Positions 8,471-15,939 of a stretch of 40,163 nucleotides of DNA are shown here, piece by piece. This stretch comes from CAZFAP01 sp964516325 (lineage in GTDB: Bacteria > Auribacterota > JABMQX01). The notes under the pieces are model-generated. The model made no database searches and was not told where the DNA came from. It was given only the letters and a program-made list of their open reading frames with translations. The number at the start of each line of letters is the position of its first letter. The stretch's first letter is position 1. Where the stretch lies: positions 1-40,163 of the forward strand of contig CAZFAP010000019.1 of the NCBI GenBank assembly GCA_964516325.1, in the 5' to 3' direction. The position numbers and the translations under genes were made by a program.

Positions 8471-9802
8471 CTACCCCTCTCTGAGGACTTTGGATGGGTT
8501 GAGGGAAGCGGCGATGTTCGCGGGAATCACGCCAGCCACGAGGCTGAACGCAAGCCCTAACAGAAAGCAGCCTGCCGCCAGAGAGAAGGATGGTAGGAAG
8601 AATGTGTCGGGCCGATAGGGGAGGTAGTGCAGGTATTTCTGGGCGAGGGCGTTTGTGATGCCAATCGCCGCTAAGCCGATGAGAAGCCCGTCGAGGGCGC
8701 CAATCAGACCGATGAACCCCGCCTTCAGGAAATAGACCCCGCGGATATGAGCCTTTCGGGCGCCGACGGAGCGCAGGATGGCGATGTCCGTCGCCTCTTC
8801 ATAGACCGACATGGTCAGGATGTTGATGATGCTCGCCGACGAGATGAACAGAATAATCAATCCGAGGAGAATGACCAGCGCATTGATCACGATGGAGGCG
8901 GTATTAATCTTCGAGATGGTCTCCTTGTTCGTGACCACGTCGAATCCCATCTTCTTCAATTTCTTCTCCATTCCCTCGACGAGATTCACGGACTCCGCGA
9001 AAATGACCGCCTTCTGATAGACGATTTCCTTCTCTTCCCCGAAGTAAAGATTCTTCCAGTAACTGATGTACGCCGGGGGCACAGAAACGCTCCATATCGG
9101 CGCTCGTCGGGATACGCCCACGACCTGACATTCAAAGGGACCGATCAGTTTCTTCTTCACTCCCGTCCTGATTACCCCGGATTCCCCGATGGTCAGCTCA
9201 AATTCTTGCTGACGGATCCATTTCTGGCTCACCTTGAACATCCCCATCGCTTTGGCGAAGTGCATGTTGTACATCTCAACCAGGTGCGTCGAAAGGACGA
9301 TGGGCACGGCGCCGTCCTTCTTGAAAACGTAGTCCGCAGGGCGATCGAGTCCGTCGGCGATGAGGTCGCGGGGCATCCCCGAGACCCCACAGTCCGTGCT
9401 GAATCCCTTCAGGGGCACGTCGGTCTTCACGAGAGGCACCTCGACCTTGAACGTTCCCTCGATCTCCGCGGGCAAGTCGAGGGATTCAATGCCGTAGATT
9501 CTCCGGATGCCGGGGAGGGAGCGCTTGATCTCTTCGATCTTCCTCTCGTCGAGAGTGGGGGCATTTGCTTTCGGGATTCGGATGGCCAGCAAATCCATCT
9601 CGGCGGGCATGACATCCAGCTCAGTCTCAGGGATAGTTCCGAGTACTTCGGTGATAACCTTCTTCTTGATTCCTGCCGTCAGGGAAAGGAGGAAAAGGAG
9701 AGAAGCCACGCCGACGGTAATGCCCACGACCGTCAGGAGAAGCCTGCCTTTTCGGGCGAAGAGGTCTTTGATTGAGATGAAAAGCAAATTCTTCCAGACC
9801 AT
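8471..9802 (-). CDS. ABC transporter permease, FtsX/MacB family
   Basis: A 443-residue inner-membrane protein with the MacB/LolC layout: one N-terminal helix (about 18-40), a large periplasmic domain (about 45-295), then three C-terminal helices (about 303-330, 350-380, 400-430) forming the FtsX domain, with the conserved cytosolic stretch YEEATDIAILRSVGARKAHI. Such permeases do not move a substrate through the membrane; they couple cytosolic ATP hydrolysis to work in the periplasm (lipoprotein release, efflux through a partner, hydrolase control). It is the last gene of the minus-strand run and sits 120 bp after its likely ATPase. A dispersed repeat occupies that gap. No TolC or MacA partner is nearby, so the role is open. 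Confidence 0.85.
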   Translation of the reverse strand: MVWKNLLFISIKDLFARKGRLLLTVVGITVGVASLLFLLSLTAGIKKKVITEVLGTIPETELDVMPAEMDLLAIRIPKANAPTLDERKIEEIKRSLPGIRRIYGIESLDLPAEIEGTFKVEVPLVKTDVPLKGFSTDCGVSGMPRDLIADGLDRPADYVFKKDGAVPIVLSTHLVEMYNMHFAKAMGMFKVSQKWIRQQEFELTIGESGVIRTGVKKKLIGPFECQVVGVSRRAPIWSVSVPPAYISYWKNLYFGEEKEIVYQKAVIFAESVNLVEGMEKKLKKMGFDVVTNKETISKINTASIVINALVILLGLIILFISSASIINILTMSVYEEATDIAILRSVGARKAHIRGVYFLKAGFIGLIGALDGLLIGLAAIGITNALAQKYLHYLPYRPDTFFLPSFSLAAGCFLLGLAFSLVAGVIPANIAASLNPSKVLREG

Positions 9803-9820
9803 GGTTGTGTCGCCTTAGTT

Positions 9821-9890
9821 ATCGGTGGCGAAGCTCATCGGCAATCCCAGGGCCCCTCGCACCGGGATGGAGCCGCAGAGCACGCAAAGA
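9821..9890. repeat. Dispersed intergenic repeat, copy 1
   Basis: About 70 bp beginning near GGTGGCGAAGCTCATCGGCA that align with 15424-15495, roughly three quarters identical with one small gap, followed in both by a GC-rich tail with ACGCA motifs. It lies inside the gap between the ABC ATPase and permease genes of one operon. Edges are approximate. Confidence 0.6.
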
Positions 9891-9922
9891 CCGCAGCACC
9901 CGGACCACGCCACCATTCCTCC

Positions 9923-10609
9923 TTATTTCCCTTTCACGACGATCTTTCCGCTCTCCAACGCGACTGTCTTTTGAGCGTACTGAAGCATGGACACGTCATG
10001 CGTCACCATGAGGAGCGTGACGGCATCATTCTTGTTCAGGCTGACGAGCAATTCCATGATCTTTCGGGCAGTTTTGGGATCGAGGTTGCCGGTTGGCTCG
10101 TCCGCCAGAAGAATGGGAGGTTCGTTGACAATCGCCCGGGCAATAGCTACTCGCTGACACTGACCTTCGGAGAGCTCCGGCGGGCGAAAGTGCGCCCGCT
10201 CCGCCAAACCAACGCGGTCCAGGGCCCGCATGATTCGCTCGTCTGCGTCCTGTACGGACACATTGCTGAAGAGAAGCGGAACCTTCACGTTTGCGTACGC
10301 CGTGTAGATTTTCTTCAGGTTAAAGGTCTGAAAAATGTGGCCCACGACGCGGTTGCGGTACTCGGCGAGCCTTTTGTCGCTCGCGGAAAGAATATCGCCG
10401 AATCCCTCGACAGCAATCTCCCCGGAATCAGCCGTGTCAATCGTGCCGAGGATGTTCAGGAGCGTCGTTTTGCCCGACCCGGATTCACCCAAGATCATCA
10501 CAAACTCGCCTTTGGCGATGTCGAGGTCAATATGGTCGAGGACAGTCAGCCTCACCTTGTCCTTCACGAATGTTTTTGTCAGAGAACGAATCGTGATCAT
10601 GGAGTCCAT
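9923..10609 (-). CDS. ABC transporter ATP-binding protein, LolD/MacB type
   Basis: Cytosolic ATPase of 228 residues that powers the FtsX-type permease encoded just downstream. Walker A GESGSGKT (41-48), Q-loop Gln94, signature LSEGQ (146-150), Walker B ILLADE with Asp170/Glu171, and H-loop His204 are all present, so it should be active. The signature has Glu in place of the usual first Gly of LSGGQ, a variation tolerated in this subfamily. The start may be the ATG at 10609 or the one three codons later; neither has a clear ribosome site. It follows the exported protein gene by 42 bp. Confidence 0.9.
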   Translation of the reverse strand: MDSMITIRSLTKTFVKDKVRLTVLDHIDLDIAKGEFVMILGESGSGKTTLLNILGTIDTADSGEIAVEGFGDILSASDKRLAEYRNRVVGHIFQTFNLKKIYTAYANVKVPLLFSNVSVQDADERIMRALDRVGLAERAHFRPPELSEGQCQRVAIARAIVNEPPILLADEPTGNLDPKTARKIMELLVSLNKNDAVTLLMVTHDVSMLQYAQKTVALESGKIVVKGK

Positions 10610-10651
10610 TCGGTCGTTCGGCTAATGACCTTGGTTTGCAACGCGGGAAAC

Positions 10652-11353
10652 CTACCTCGGGCAGACCTCGCACTCCGCATCGGATCGCCCGGGCGCTCCC
10701 GGCGAAACCTTTTCGGGCGTGGTCTGTCCTGTGTCTTTCTCTGGTGCCTCCGTCTTCTTCGAGGGAAAACGCGATTCCATTCCCTTCCCGAAAGCGGCAA
10801 GGCTGATGGTTAACTGATAATTCGGTATCAGGACCTTCACCGGATACAAAGGAATTTGGTCCGAGAGGAAAATGCGAATGAGCTTCTTGTTAAAGACGGC
10901 GCGATAGACCTTGCAGGAGAACGTGCCTGCGGGAACAACCACCCGCTCGCTCTGGGGTTCCTCGAAGAAGTGCGCCGCAAAGAGAGCGTAAAAATCCTCG
11001 TGCAGTCCCGACTTCTCTCCCTGGATTGGCGTCTCGATTATTTGGCCGTCGGGCATCCTTTCCCTGAGCAGGACGGGCATCCGTTTCTTCAGGTCCATGA
11101 CAATCTGCGTCCAGCTCGTGAGGTAGCCCTCCTCGCGAATCCTTTCCTCCAGAGTAACCGTGTTGTCATCCTTCGCCGCCGCGAGCAACAGATGCTCCGA
11201 GCCGCCGCTGTAGTTCAGCCTGACCCATTCGCCCGCGGAGACCTCCTTAAACCGTTCCGCCAGTTGCCAGCCTTCGGTGGCCGTGGCGCCCAAGGCAAGA
11301 AGGGCGAGCGGAAGAAACAAAAACTTCTTTGGCCATCGCGCACGCATTTTCAT
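10652..11353 (-). CDS. Exported protein of unknown function, upstream of the ABC pair
   Basis: A 233-residue protein with a signal peptide (basic MKMRARWPKK, hydrophobic core, cut near ATA-TEG). The mature part is mostly beta-like; the segment VVPAGTFSCKVYRA resembles the core of periplasmic or outer-membrane beta proteins of the DUF3108 kind, but the match is only by eye. The C-terminus is a polar, Pro/Lys/Glu-rich tail with two late cysteines (CEVC). ATG at 11353 has GAGGCGG upstream; an in-frame start lies seven codons earlier. Position 42 bp before the ABC ATPase suggests it is the cargo or periplasmic partner of that transporter. Confidence 0.65.
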   Translation of the reverse strand: MKMRARWPKKFLFLPLALLALGATATEGWQLAERFKEVSAGEWVRLNYSGGSEHLLLAAAKDDNTVTLEERIREEGYLTSWTQIVMDLKKRMPVLLRERMPDGQIIETPIQGEKSGLHEDFYALFAAHFFEEPQSERVVVPAGTFSCKVYRAVFNKKLIRIFLSDQIPLYPVKVLIPNYQLTISLAAFGKGMESRFPSKKTEAPEKDTGQTTPEKVSPGAPGRSDAECEVCPR

Positions 11354-11478
11354 TGCACCGCCTCGCGTAAGCAAGAATCCGTTCTCTCTACAAGGGAATC
11401 ATAGCTGCATGCAGTCCAGCCCGCTGTGCCGTTTGGATGCCGCGTTCTCCGCTTCCGAGAGGAGTACGCCGCACCCGG

Positions 11479-12066
11479 CTATTTCACGGAAACATAGTCC
11501 CTGATCTTCTCGAGGGTGGCGGGACCTATGCCGCGCACCTCCAGAAGATCATCCGCCTTCTCGAACTTCTGCTTCTCTCGAAACTCAATAATCCGTTTGG
11601 CGAGCGCCGGTCCGATGCCCGGTAAAGACTCGAGCTGCTGCTGGTTCGCCTCGTTGACGTTCACCTTAATGGCGCTCGCGCCCCCAGGCAGAGCCGCTCT
11701 GGATTTCGGCGCCTTCTTGCTCGGGACGACAATCCGCTCACCGTCAACGAGCGCGACCGCCAGATTCATCGCATTCAGGTCCGCGTCTTCCGTGGGGCCA
11801 GCCTTTTCCACCGCCTCCTTTGCCCTCGAGCCGGCGGGCAAGTACAGCAAACCGCTCTTCCGCACTTCTCCGGAAATGTGAACGACGATCTCGCCGTCGG
11901 TGCGGGCTCCTCCTCGTTGGACGGACGTTTCACCGGAGTTGTTCAGAGGAATCTCAATGGCCCTTCCCTTATCTCCGCCCAGGAAGGAGGTCGCCGCGAT
12001 CATCAACCCGACGAGCGCGATCGCAATCAGAGCCGTCAACTCCTCACCCCTTGTGAGGCTGAACAT
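11479..12066 (-). CDS. comEA: ComEA-like protein: membrane anchor, SLBB-like and helix-hairpin-helix domains
   Basis: A 195-residue protein with one N-terminal transmembrane helix (about 8-28), an SLBB-like segment (about 57-115, with VVHISGEVRKSGLLYLPAGS) and a C-terminal double helix-hairpin-helix domain (about 133-195: INxNEAN-like start, LPGIGPALAKRI and VRGIGPATLEKI). This is the architecture of ComEA, the periplasmic DNA receptor for natural transformation. ATG at 12066 has AAGGGGGGAG six bases upstream, better than the earlier in-frame start. No comEC is in view. It lies 106 bp after leuS, probably in the same transcript. Confidence 0.85.
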   Translation of the reverse strand: MFSLTRGEELTALIAIALVGLMIAATSFLGGDKGRAIEIPLNNSGETSVQRGGARTDGEIVVHISGEVRKSGLLYLPAGSRAKEAVEKAGPTEDADLNAMNLAVALVDGERIVVPSKKAPKSRAALPGGASAIKVNVNEANQQQLESLPGIGPALAKRIIEFREKQKFEKADDLLEVRGIGPATLEKIRDYVSVK

Positions 12067-12172
12067 GTACGCTCCCCCCTTCACTCCCTCGGATGGCCGG
12101 GGTCGCCCAAACACGGATGTCTTGCTTGACCTTGTGAACAGTTGTACTTGAGGAGGCCGGGAATACGCCAGC

Positions 12173-14686
12173 CTATTTCACGACAAGGTTCACGAGCTTC
12201 TTGCCAACGAGGATTGTTTTCAGAATCTGTTTTCCTGCCGTCCGCTCGCAAACCCTGGCATCCTCCAGCACTCTCTCTGTTATTTCCTCCTCGGTCGCCG
12301 AAGCGGGCACGAGAACCCGACTCCGCACCTTTCCATTAATCTGGATCACCACCTCGACCTGCTCTGTTTCGAGCGCGGATTCGTCGTAGCTGATCCATGG
12401 CTCGGCAAAAATGCTTTCCTGGTTGCTCAGTCTGTGCCACAACTCTTCGGCGATATGCGGCACGAAAGGAGACAGCAGGTGGATGACCGCCTTCACCGCC
12501 TCGCCGAGGGCAGCTCTTTCGGCGTCGTTTCCATTGGCCAACTTCTCCTCGCGGAGGTAGATTAAGTTAACCAACTCCATCACCGCCGCGATGGCGGTGT
12601 TAAACCGAAAACCTCCTTCGATCTCTTGGGTCACCTTTTTGATTGTGTTGTGACAGGCTCTCCGGAGTTCTTTTGCCTCGTCGGACAACCCCTTGCCGCC
12701 GGACAGGTTCTCCTGCTTGAAGTCCTGCACGAGGTCGAGATGCTGCATGCTCATGCGCCACACGCGTTTCAGGAAACGGTACGCCCCTTCCACGCCCGCG
12801 TCGCTCCATTCTGCATCTTTCTCCGGCGGCCCGATGAAGAGGGTGTTGAGCCGAACGGTGTCGGCGCCGTATTGGGCGATAAGGTTATCGGGCGCGACCA
12901 CGTTCCCCTTGGATTTTGACATCTTCTCCAGCTTGCCGGAGAGGGGACTTACCCTGCAAATCATCCCCTGCGTGAAGAGATTGGCGAACGGCTCGTGGAA
13001 CGAAATGTCCCCCAGGTCATACAGAACCTTCGTTGTGAACCGGGAATAGAGAAGATGGAGAATCGCGTGCTCCACTCCGCCGATGTACTGGTCAACGGGC
13101 AGCCACTTGTTCGCCAGCTCTTTTGAGAAGGGCCGGTCGCCCGCCTTCGGGGAAAGATACCGGAGGAAATACCAGCTCGAGCAGACGAACGTGTCGAGGG
13201 TATCCGTCTCGCGCCTCGCTGGCTTCGAGCATCGCGGACAGCGCGCTCTCACAAACTCCTCACAGCGAGCCAGCGGCGACTCTCCCGTTGGACGGAACTC
13301 CACCTCTTCGGGAAGAAGCACGGGCAAATCTTTTTCAGGAACGGGAACGGCGCCGCAACTGTCGCAATAGACTATGGGAATCGGCGCTCCCCAATATCTC
13401 TGCCGCGACACCAACCAATCGTGGAGGCGATAATGAACCCTTCGTCTCCCCTTCCCCATTTTTTCGAGGTAGTCGGCGATGCGGTCCATCCCTTCTGTAT
13501 TCGGAATACCGTCGAATGGCCCTGAGTTGACCTGCACGCCTTCGCCGATGTAAGCCTCGGTCATCGTTGAGGCGTCGAGGGGCTGCTCGGGGTTCTGTAT
13601 GACTACTTTGATTGGGAGGTTGTATTTCTTAGCAAACTCGAAATCCCTCTGGTCGTGCGCGGGCACAGCCATGATGGCGCCCGTGCCGTATTCCATCAAA
13701 ACGTAGTTTGCCAGCCATATCGGGAGGCGCTCCCCGTTGATCGGGTTGACGGCGTACTTTCCCGTAAAGACGCCGGTCTTCTCCGTCGCTTCTGCGGATC
13801 TCAAAATCCGACTCTGCGCCTTCACCGACTCCACAAAGGCGCCGACGATCTGTTCCCTATCGGTGCCCTTCACCAATTTTCCGACCAGGGGATGCTCCGG
13901 CGCCAGAACGACGTATGTCGCCCCATAAAGAGTGTCAGCCCGCGTCGTGAAGCACGTGAGCGCGTCCCCGGTCTCTTTCAGCGTGAAGTCGAGTTCGCAC
14001 CCGGTGCTTCTGCCGATCCAGTTTCGCTGCATCGTCAGCACGCGCTCCGGCCAGTTCTTGAGCGATTTGGCGTCCTCGAGGAGCCGCTCCGCGTACTGAG
14101 TGATTTTAAGGAACCACTGCTCCAACTCTTTCTGTGTTACCGGCGTGGAGCACCTCTCACACTTCCCCTCAATGACTTGCTCGTTCGCCAGGACCGTCTG
14201 GCATTGGGGGCACCAATTGACCGCCGCCTTCTTGCGATACGCGAGTCCATTCTCAAAAAGCTTCAAGAAAAGCCACTGAGTCCAGCGATAATAATCGGGC
14301 TTGCAGGTGGTGATTTCCCTGTCCCAGTCATAGACCGCGCCCCACTCGTGGAGCTGCTGTTTCATCTTGGCGATGTTGCGGAATGTGCTGATCTTCGGAT
14401 GGACGCCTCCCTTGATAGCGGCGTTCTCGGCGGGCAATCCGAACGCATCCCACCCCATCGGGTGGAGGACATTGAGTCCCTTCGCAACCTTGTACCTGGC
14501 AAGCACGTCGCCGATGATGTAATTCTTCATGTGGCCTACGTGCAGCGCGGCGGACGGGTACGGAAACATCATCAGGCAATAAAACTTCTCCTTCGGGCTG
14601 GTCTCGTCCATCCTGAACAGCCCGCTCTTTTCCCAGAACTCCTGCCACCTTCCTTCAAACTCGCTCGGGTTGTACTCTTCTGCCAT
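12173..14686 (-). CDS. leuS: Leucine-tRNA ligase
   Basis: Cytosolic class I aminoacyl-tRNA synthetase that charges tRNA-Leu. The 837-residue protein has the HIGH-type motif HVGH (49-52), the CP1 editing domain with TTRADTLYGATYVVLAPEHP, a zinc-ribbon-like CPQC...CERC segment near 180-200, a second cysteine set (CDSCG...CPRC) near 465-500, KMSKS at about residues 588-592 and a C-terminal anticodon-binding plus LeuRS-specific domain. Length and layout are those of bacterial LeuRS. The frame is open 16 codons earlier, but the Met at 14686 (MAEEYNPSEFEGRWQ) matches the family start. It is the second gene of the AMMECR1-led run. Confidence 0.96.
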   Translation of the reverse strand: MAEEYNPSEFEGRWQEFWEKSGLFRMDETSPKEKFYCLMMFPYPSAALHVGHMKNYIIGDVLARYKVAKGLNVLHPMGWDAFGLPAENAAIKGGVHPKISTFRNIAKMKQQLHEWGAVYDWDREITTCKPDYYRWTQWLFLKLFENGLAYRKKAAVNWCPQCQTVLANEQVIEGKCERCSTPVTQKELEQWFLKITQYAERLLEDAKSLKNWPERVLTMQRNWIGRSTGCELDFTLKETGDALTCFTTRADTLYGATYVVLAPEHPLVGKLVKGTDREQIVGAFVESVKAQSRILRSAEATEKTGVFTGKYAVNPINGERLPIWLANYVLMEYGTGAIMAVPAHDQRDFEFAKKYNLPIKVVIQNPEQPLDASTMTEAYIGEGVQVNSGPFDGIPNTEGMDRIADYLEKMGKGRRRVHYRLHDWLVSRQRYWGAPIPIVYCDSCGAVPVPEKDLPVLLPEEVEFRPTGESPLARCEEFVRARCPRCSKPARRETDTLDTFVCSSWYFLRYLSPKAGDRPFSKELANKWLPVDQYIGGVEHAILHLLYSRFTTKVLYDLGDISFHEPFANLFTQGMICRVSPLSGKLEKMSKSKGNVVAPDNLIAQYGADTVRLNTLFIGPPEKDAEWSDAGVEGAYRFLKRVWRMSMQHLDLVQDFKQENLSGGKGLSDEAKELRRACHNTIKKVTQEIEGGFRFNTAIAAVMELVNLIYLREEKLANGNDAERAALGEAVKAVIHLLSPFVPHIAEELWHRLSNQESIFAEPWISYDESALETEQVEVVIQINGKVRSRVLVPASATEEEITERVLEDARVCERTAGKQILKTILVGKKLVNLVVK

Positions 14687-14769
14687 CGGACGTTCAGCGC
14701 CCCATAAAGTGAAACCGACCGAAGCCGCACGCAACTCAGACGCACCGGAACGGTGATCCGTGGCGGAAC

Positions 14770-15333
14770 TCAGTCGGCAGACCTGTTCAGTAGTTCTTTT
14801 TCACCAAAGACTTCCGCGCCGAAGACATAGATTTCGGCGCCCTTTTTCCAGGCATCTTCCGGCAAGCCCGCCTTCCAGCAAGTCTGTTCGAGGAAGGTTT
14901 CGCTATCCCAACCGCATTCCGTCGCGACTTGCGGAAGAAGAAGCCCGGAGCTAAAGCCCTTTATGATATAAAGTCCGTGTTTCCCGACCTGGATTTCGTC
15001 AACGCTTCGAATTCTGGTGAATTCTGTGAGAACCGATATCTCGATGTCTATTTCATCGAATTCCGCAGCCGTGAGCGGCGAAAAACGGGGGTCTCCGAAG
15101 GCTGACTCCAGTGCCAGCTCCGCTATCGCTTCGTTGAGCGGACTTCTTCCTTCAATGTTGCCAATGCAGCCTCGCAGCGTTCCTTTCTCATGGAGGGTCA
15201 CGAAGGCGCCCTTCTCCTCGCGCATGGCAGGAGTAATGTCCGGGGGCTTTCTTGCCGCTCGCAAGCCGAGATGACGACCTATGGAATCCCTCGCAACCGT
15301 GAGCATTGCCTTTTTTTCCTGCTCGCTGAACAT
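14770..15333 (-). CDS. AMMECR1 domain protein
   Basis: A 187-residue protein of the AMMECR1 family, recognised by the hallmark LRGCIG (near 54-59) and the following DPRFSPLTAAEFDEIDIEISVL-type segment. The family is conserved from archaea to humans; its biochemical role is not settled, and it is often next to Memo-like or radical SAM genes, neither of which is present here. Start ATG at 15333 follows AGGAGG at good spacing. It is the first gene of the minus-strand run and has a near-consensus promoter about 30 bp upstream. Confidence 0.9.
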   Translation of the reverse strand: MFSEQEKKAMLTVARDSIGRHLGLRAARKPPDITPAMREEKGAFVTLHEKGTLRGCIGNIEGRSPLNEAIAELALESAFGDPRFSPLTAAEFDEIDIEISVLTEFTRIRSVDEIQVGKHGLYIIKGFSSGLLLPQVATECGWDSETFLEQTCWKAGLPEDAWKKGAEIYVFGAEVFGEKELLNRSAD

Positions 15334-15362
15334 GGTGCGCCTCCTGCGATGCTGTCGAGCGA

Positions 15363-15390
15363 ATTATAGCCCCGGCTTCCCCGTTTGCAA
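15363..15390 (-). promoter_or_regulatory. Sigma-70-type promoter of the AMMECR1-leuS-comEA run
   Basis: On the minus strand TTGCAA (15385-15390), a 16-base spacer and a perfect TATAAT (15363-15368). Transcription would start roughly 20 bases before the AMMECR1 ribosome site. No other promoter this good was seen inside the six-gene run. Confidence 0.65.
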
Positions 15391-15423
15391 CAGAAATGTC
15401 TGAAATCCGGTGACCCCTCACCT

Positions 15424-15495
15424 ATAGGTGGCGAAGGTCATCGGCAATGCGGGAGTCTCTTGCATGGGGATGGAACCGCGCAGAACGCAGACAGT
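15424..15495. repeat. Dispersed intergenic repeat, copy 2
   Basis: Begins GGTGGCGAAGGTCATCGGCA and aligns with the copy at 9821-9890 (about three quarters identical). Here it is followed within 30 bp by a four-hairpin cluster, which copy 1 lacks. Edges are approximate. Confidence 0.6.
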
Positions 15496-15520
15496 GCGGA
15501 AATGGCGCCCGCCGAGGGCT

Positions 15521-15641
15521 GCGGAAGCGGCGCTTCCGCGTGAGAAAGCGGGAGCTGTGCGCTCCCGCACCTCATATTTCGGCGTGCCTTTGGACTGCTG
15601 AAGCGAAGCTTCAGCTTTCGTCGCCGGGAGCGGAGCTCCCG
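15521..15641. repeat. Cluster of four perfect hairpins
   Basis: Four perfect inverted repeats in 121 bp: 15521-15539 (GCGGAAG stem), 15548-15568 (GCGGGAGC stem, 5-base loop), 15597-15615 (GCTGAAGC stem, loop GAA) and 15625-15641 (CGGGAGC stem, loop GGA). Stems 2 and 4 are nearly the same sequence, and stems 1 and 3 share GAAGC. Purine three-base loops recur, as in the cluster at 3548-3628. No T-tracts, so not a terminator. The remaining bases to the next gene contain nothing else except its promoter. Confidence 0.7.
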
Positions 15642-15878
15642 TGCTCGACAATTCGATTGATCTTCTCGAAATCTTCTCCGCGCTCTCTGCCCTCAAAATC
15701 GGCGCCACGCAGCCGCGCCCGCGACTGAGGCATCACGAAATCGGGCGGCGCCCCAGTCTGGGGAGTTCCTCCCGAGACAGGCATCACGAATTTCTGGGCA
15801 GTGTTGTCTTCCGAATTTCGCTACGGATGAATAAGATACGTCCGGATGGCGTCGAAGTTAGTGACAACAGAAAGCCAC

Positions 15879-15908
15879 TTGCAACACGGCAGTTGAGTGT
15901 GATATAAA
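15879..15908 (+). promoter_or_regulatory. Sigma-70-type promoter of the secreted repeat protein
   Basis: TTGCAA (15879-15884), 18-base spacer, TATAAA (15903-15908), 31 bases before the ATG at 15940. Spacing is one base longer than ideal. Confidence 0.5.
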
Positions 15909-15939
15909 TAATCAGCCAGGTTGGCGGGAGGGCATAAAC

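Noticed and set aside
8747..10813. Long plus-strand frames opposite the ABC genes
   Set aside because: Shadows of the minus-strand permease and ATPase genes, whose motifs are complete.
13655..14707. 350-residue frame opposite leuS
   Set aside because: Antisense shadow of a complete LeuRS gene.
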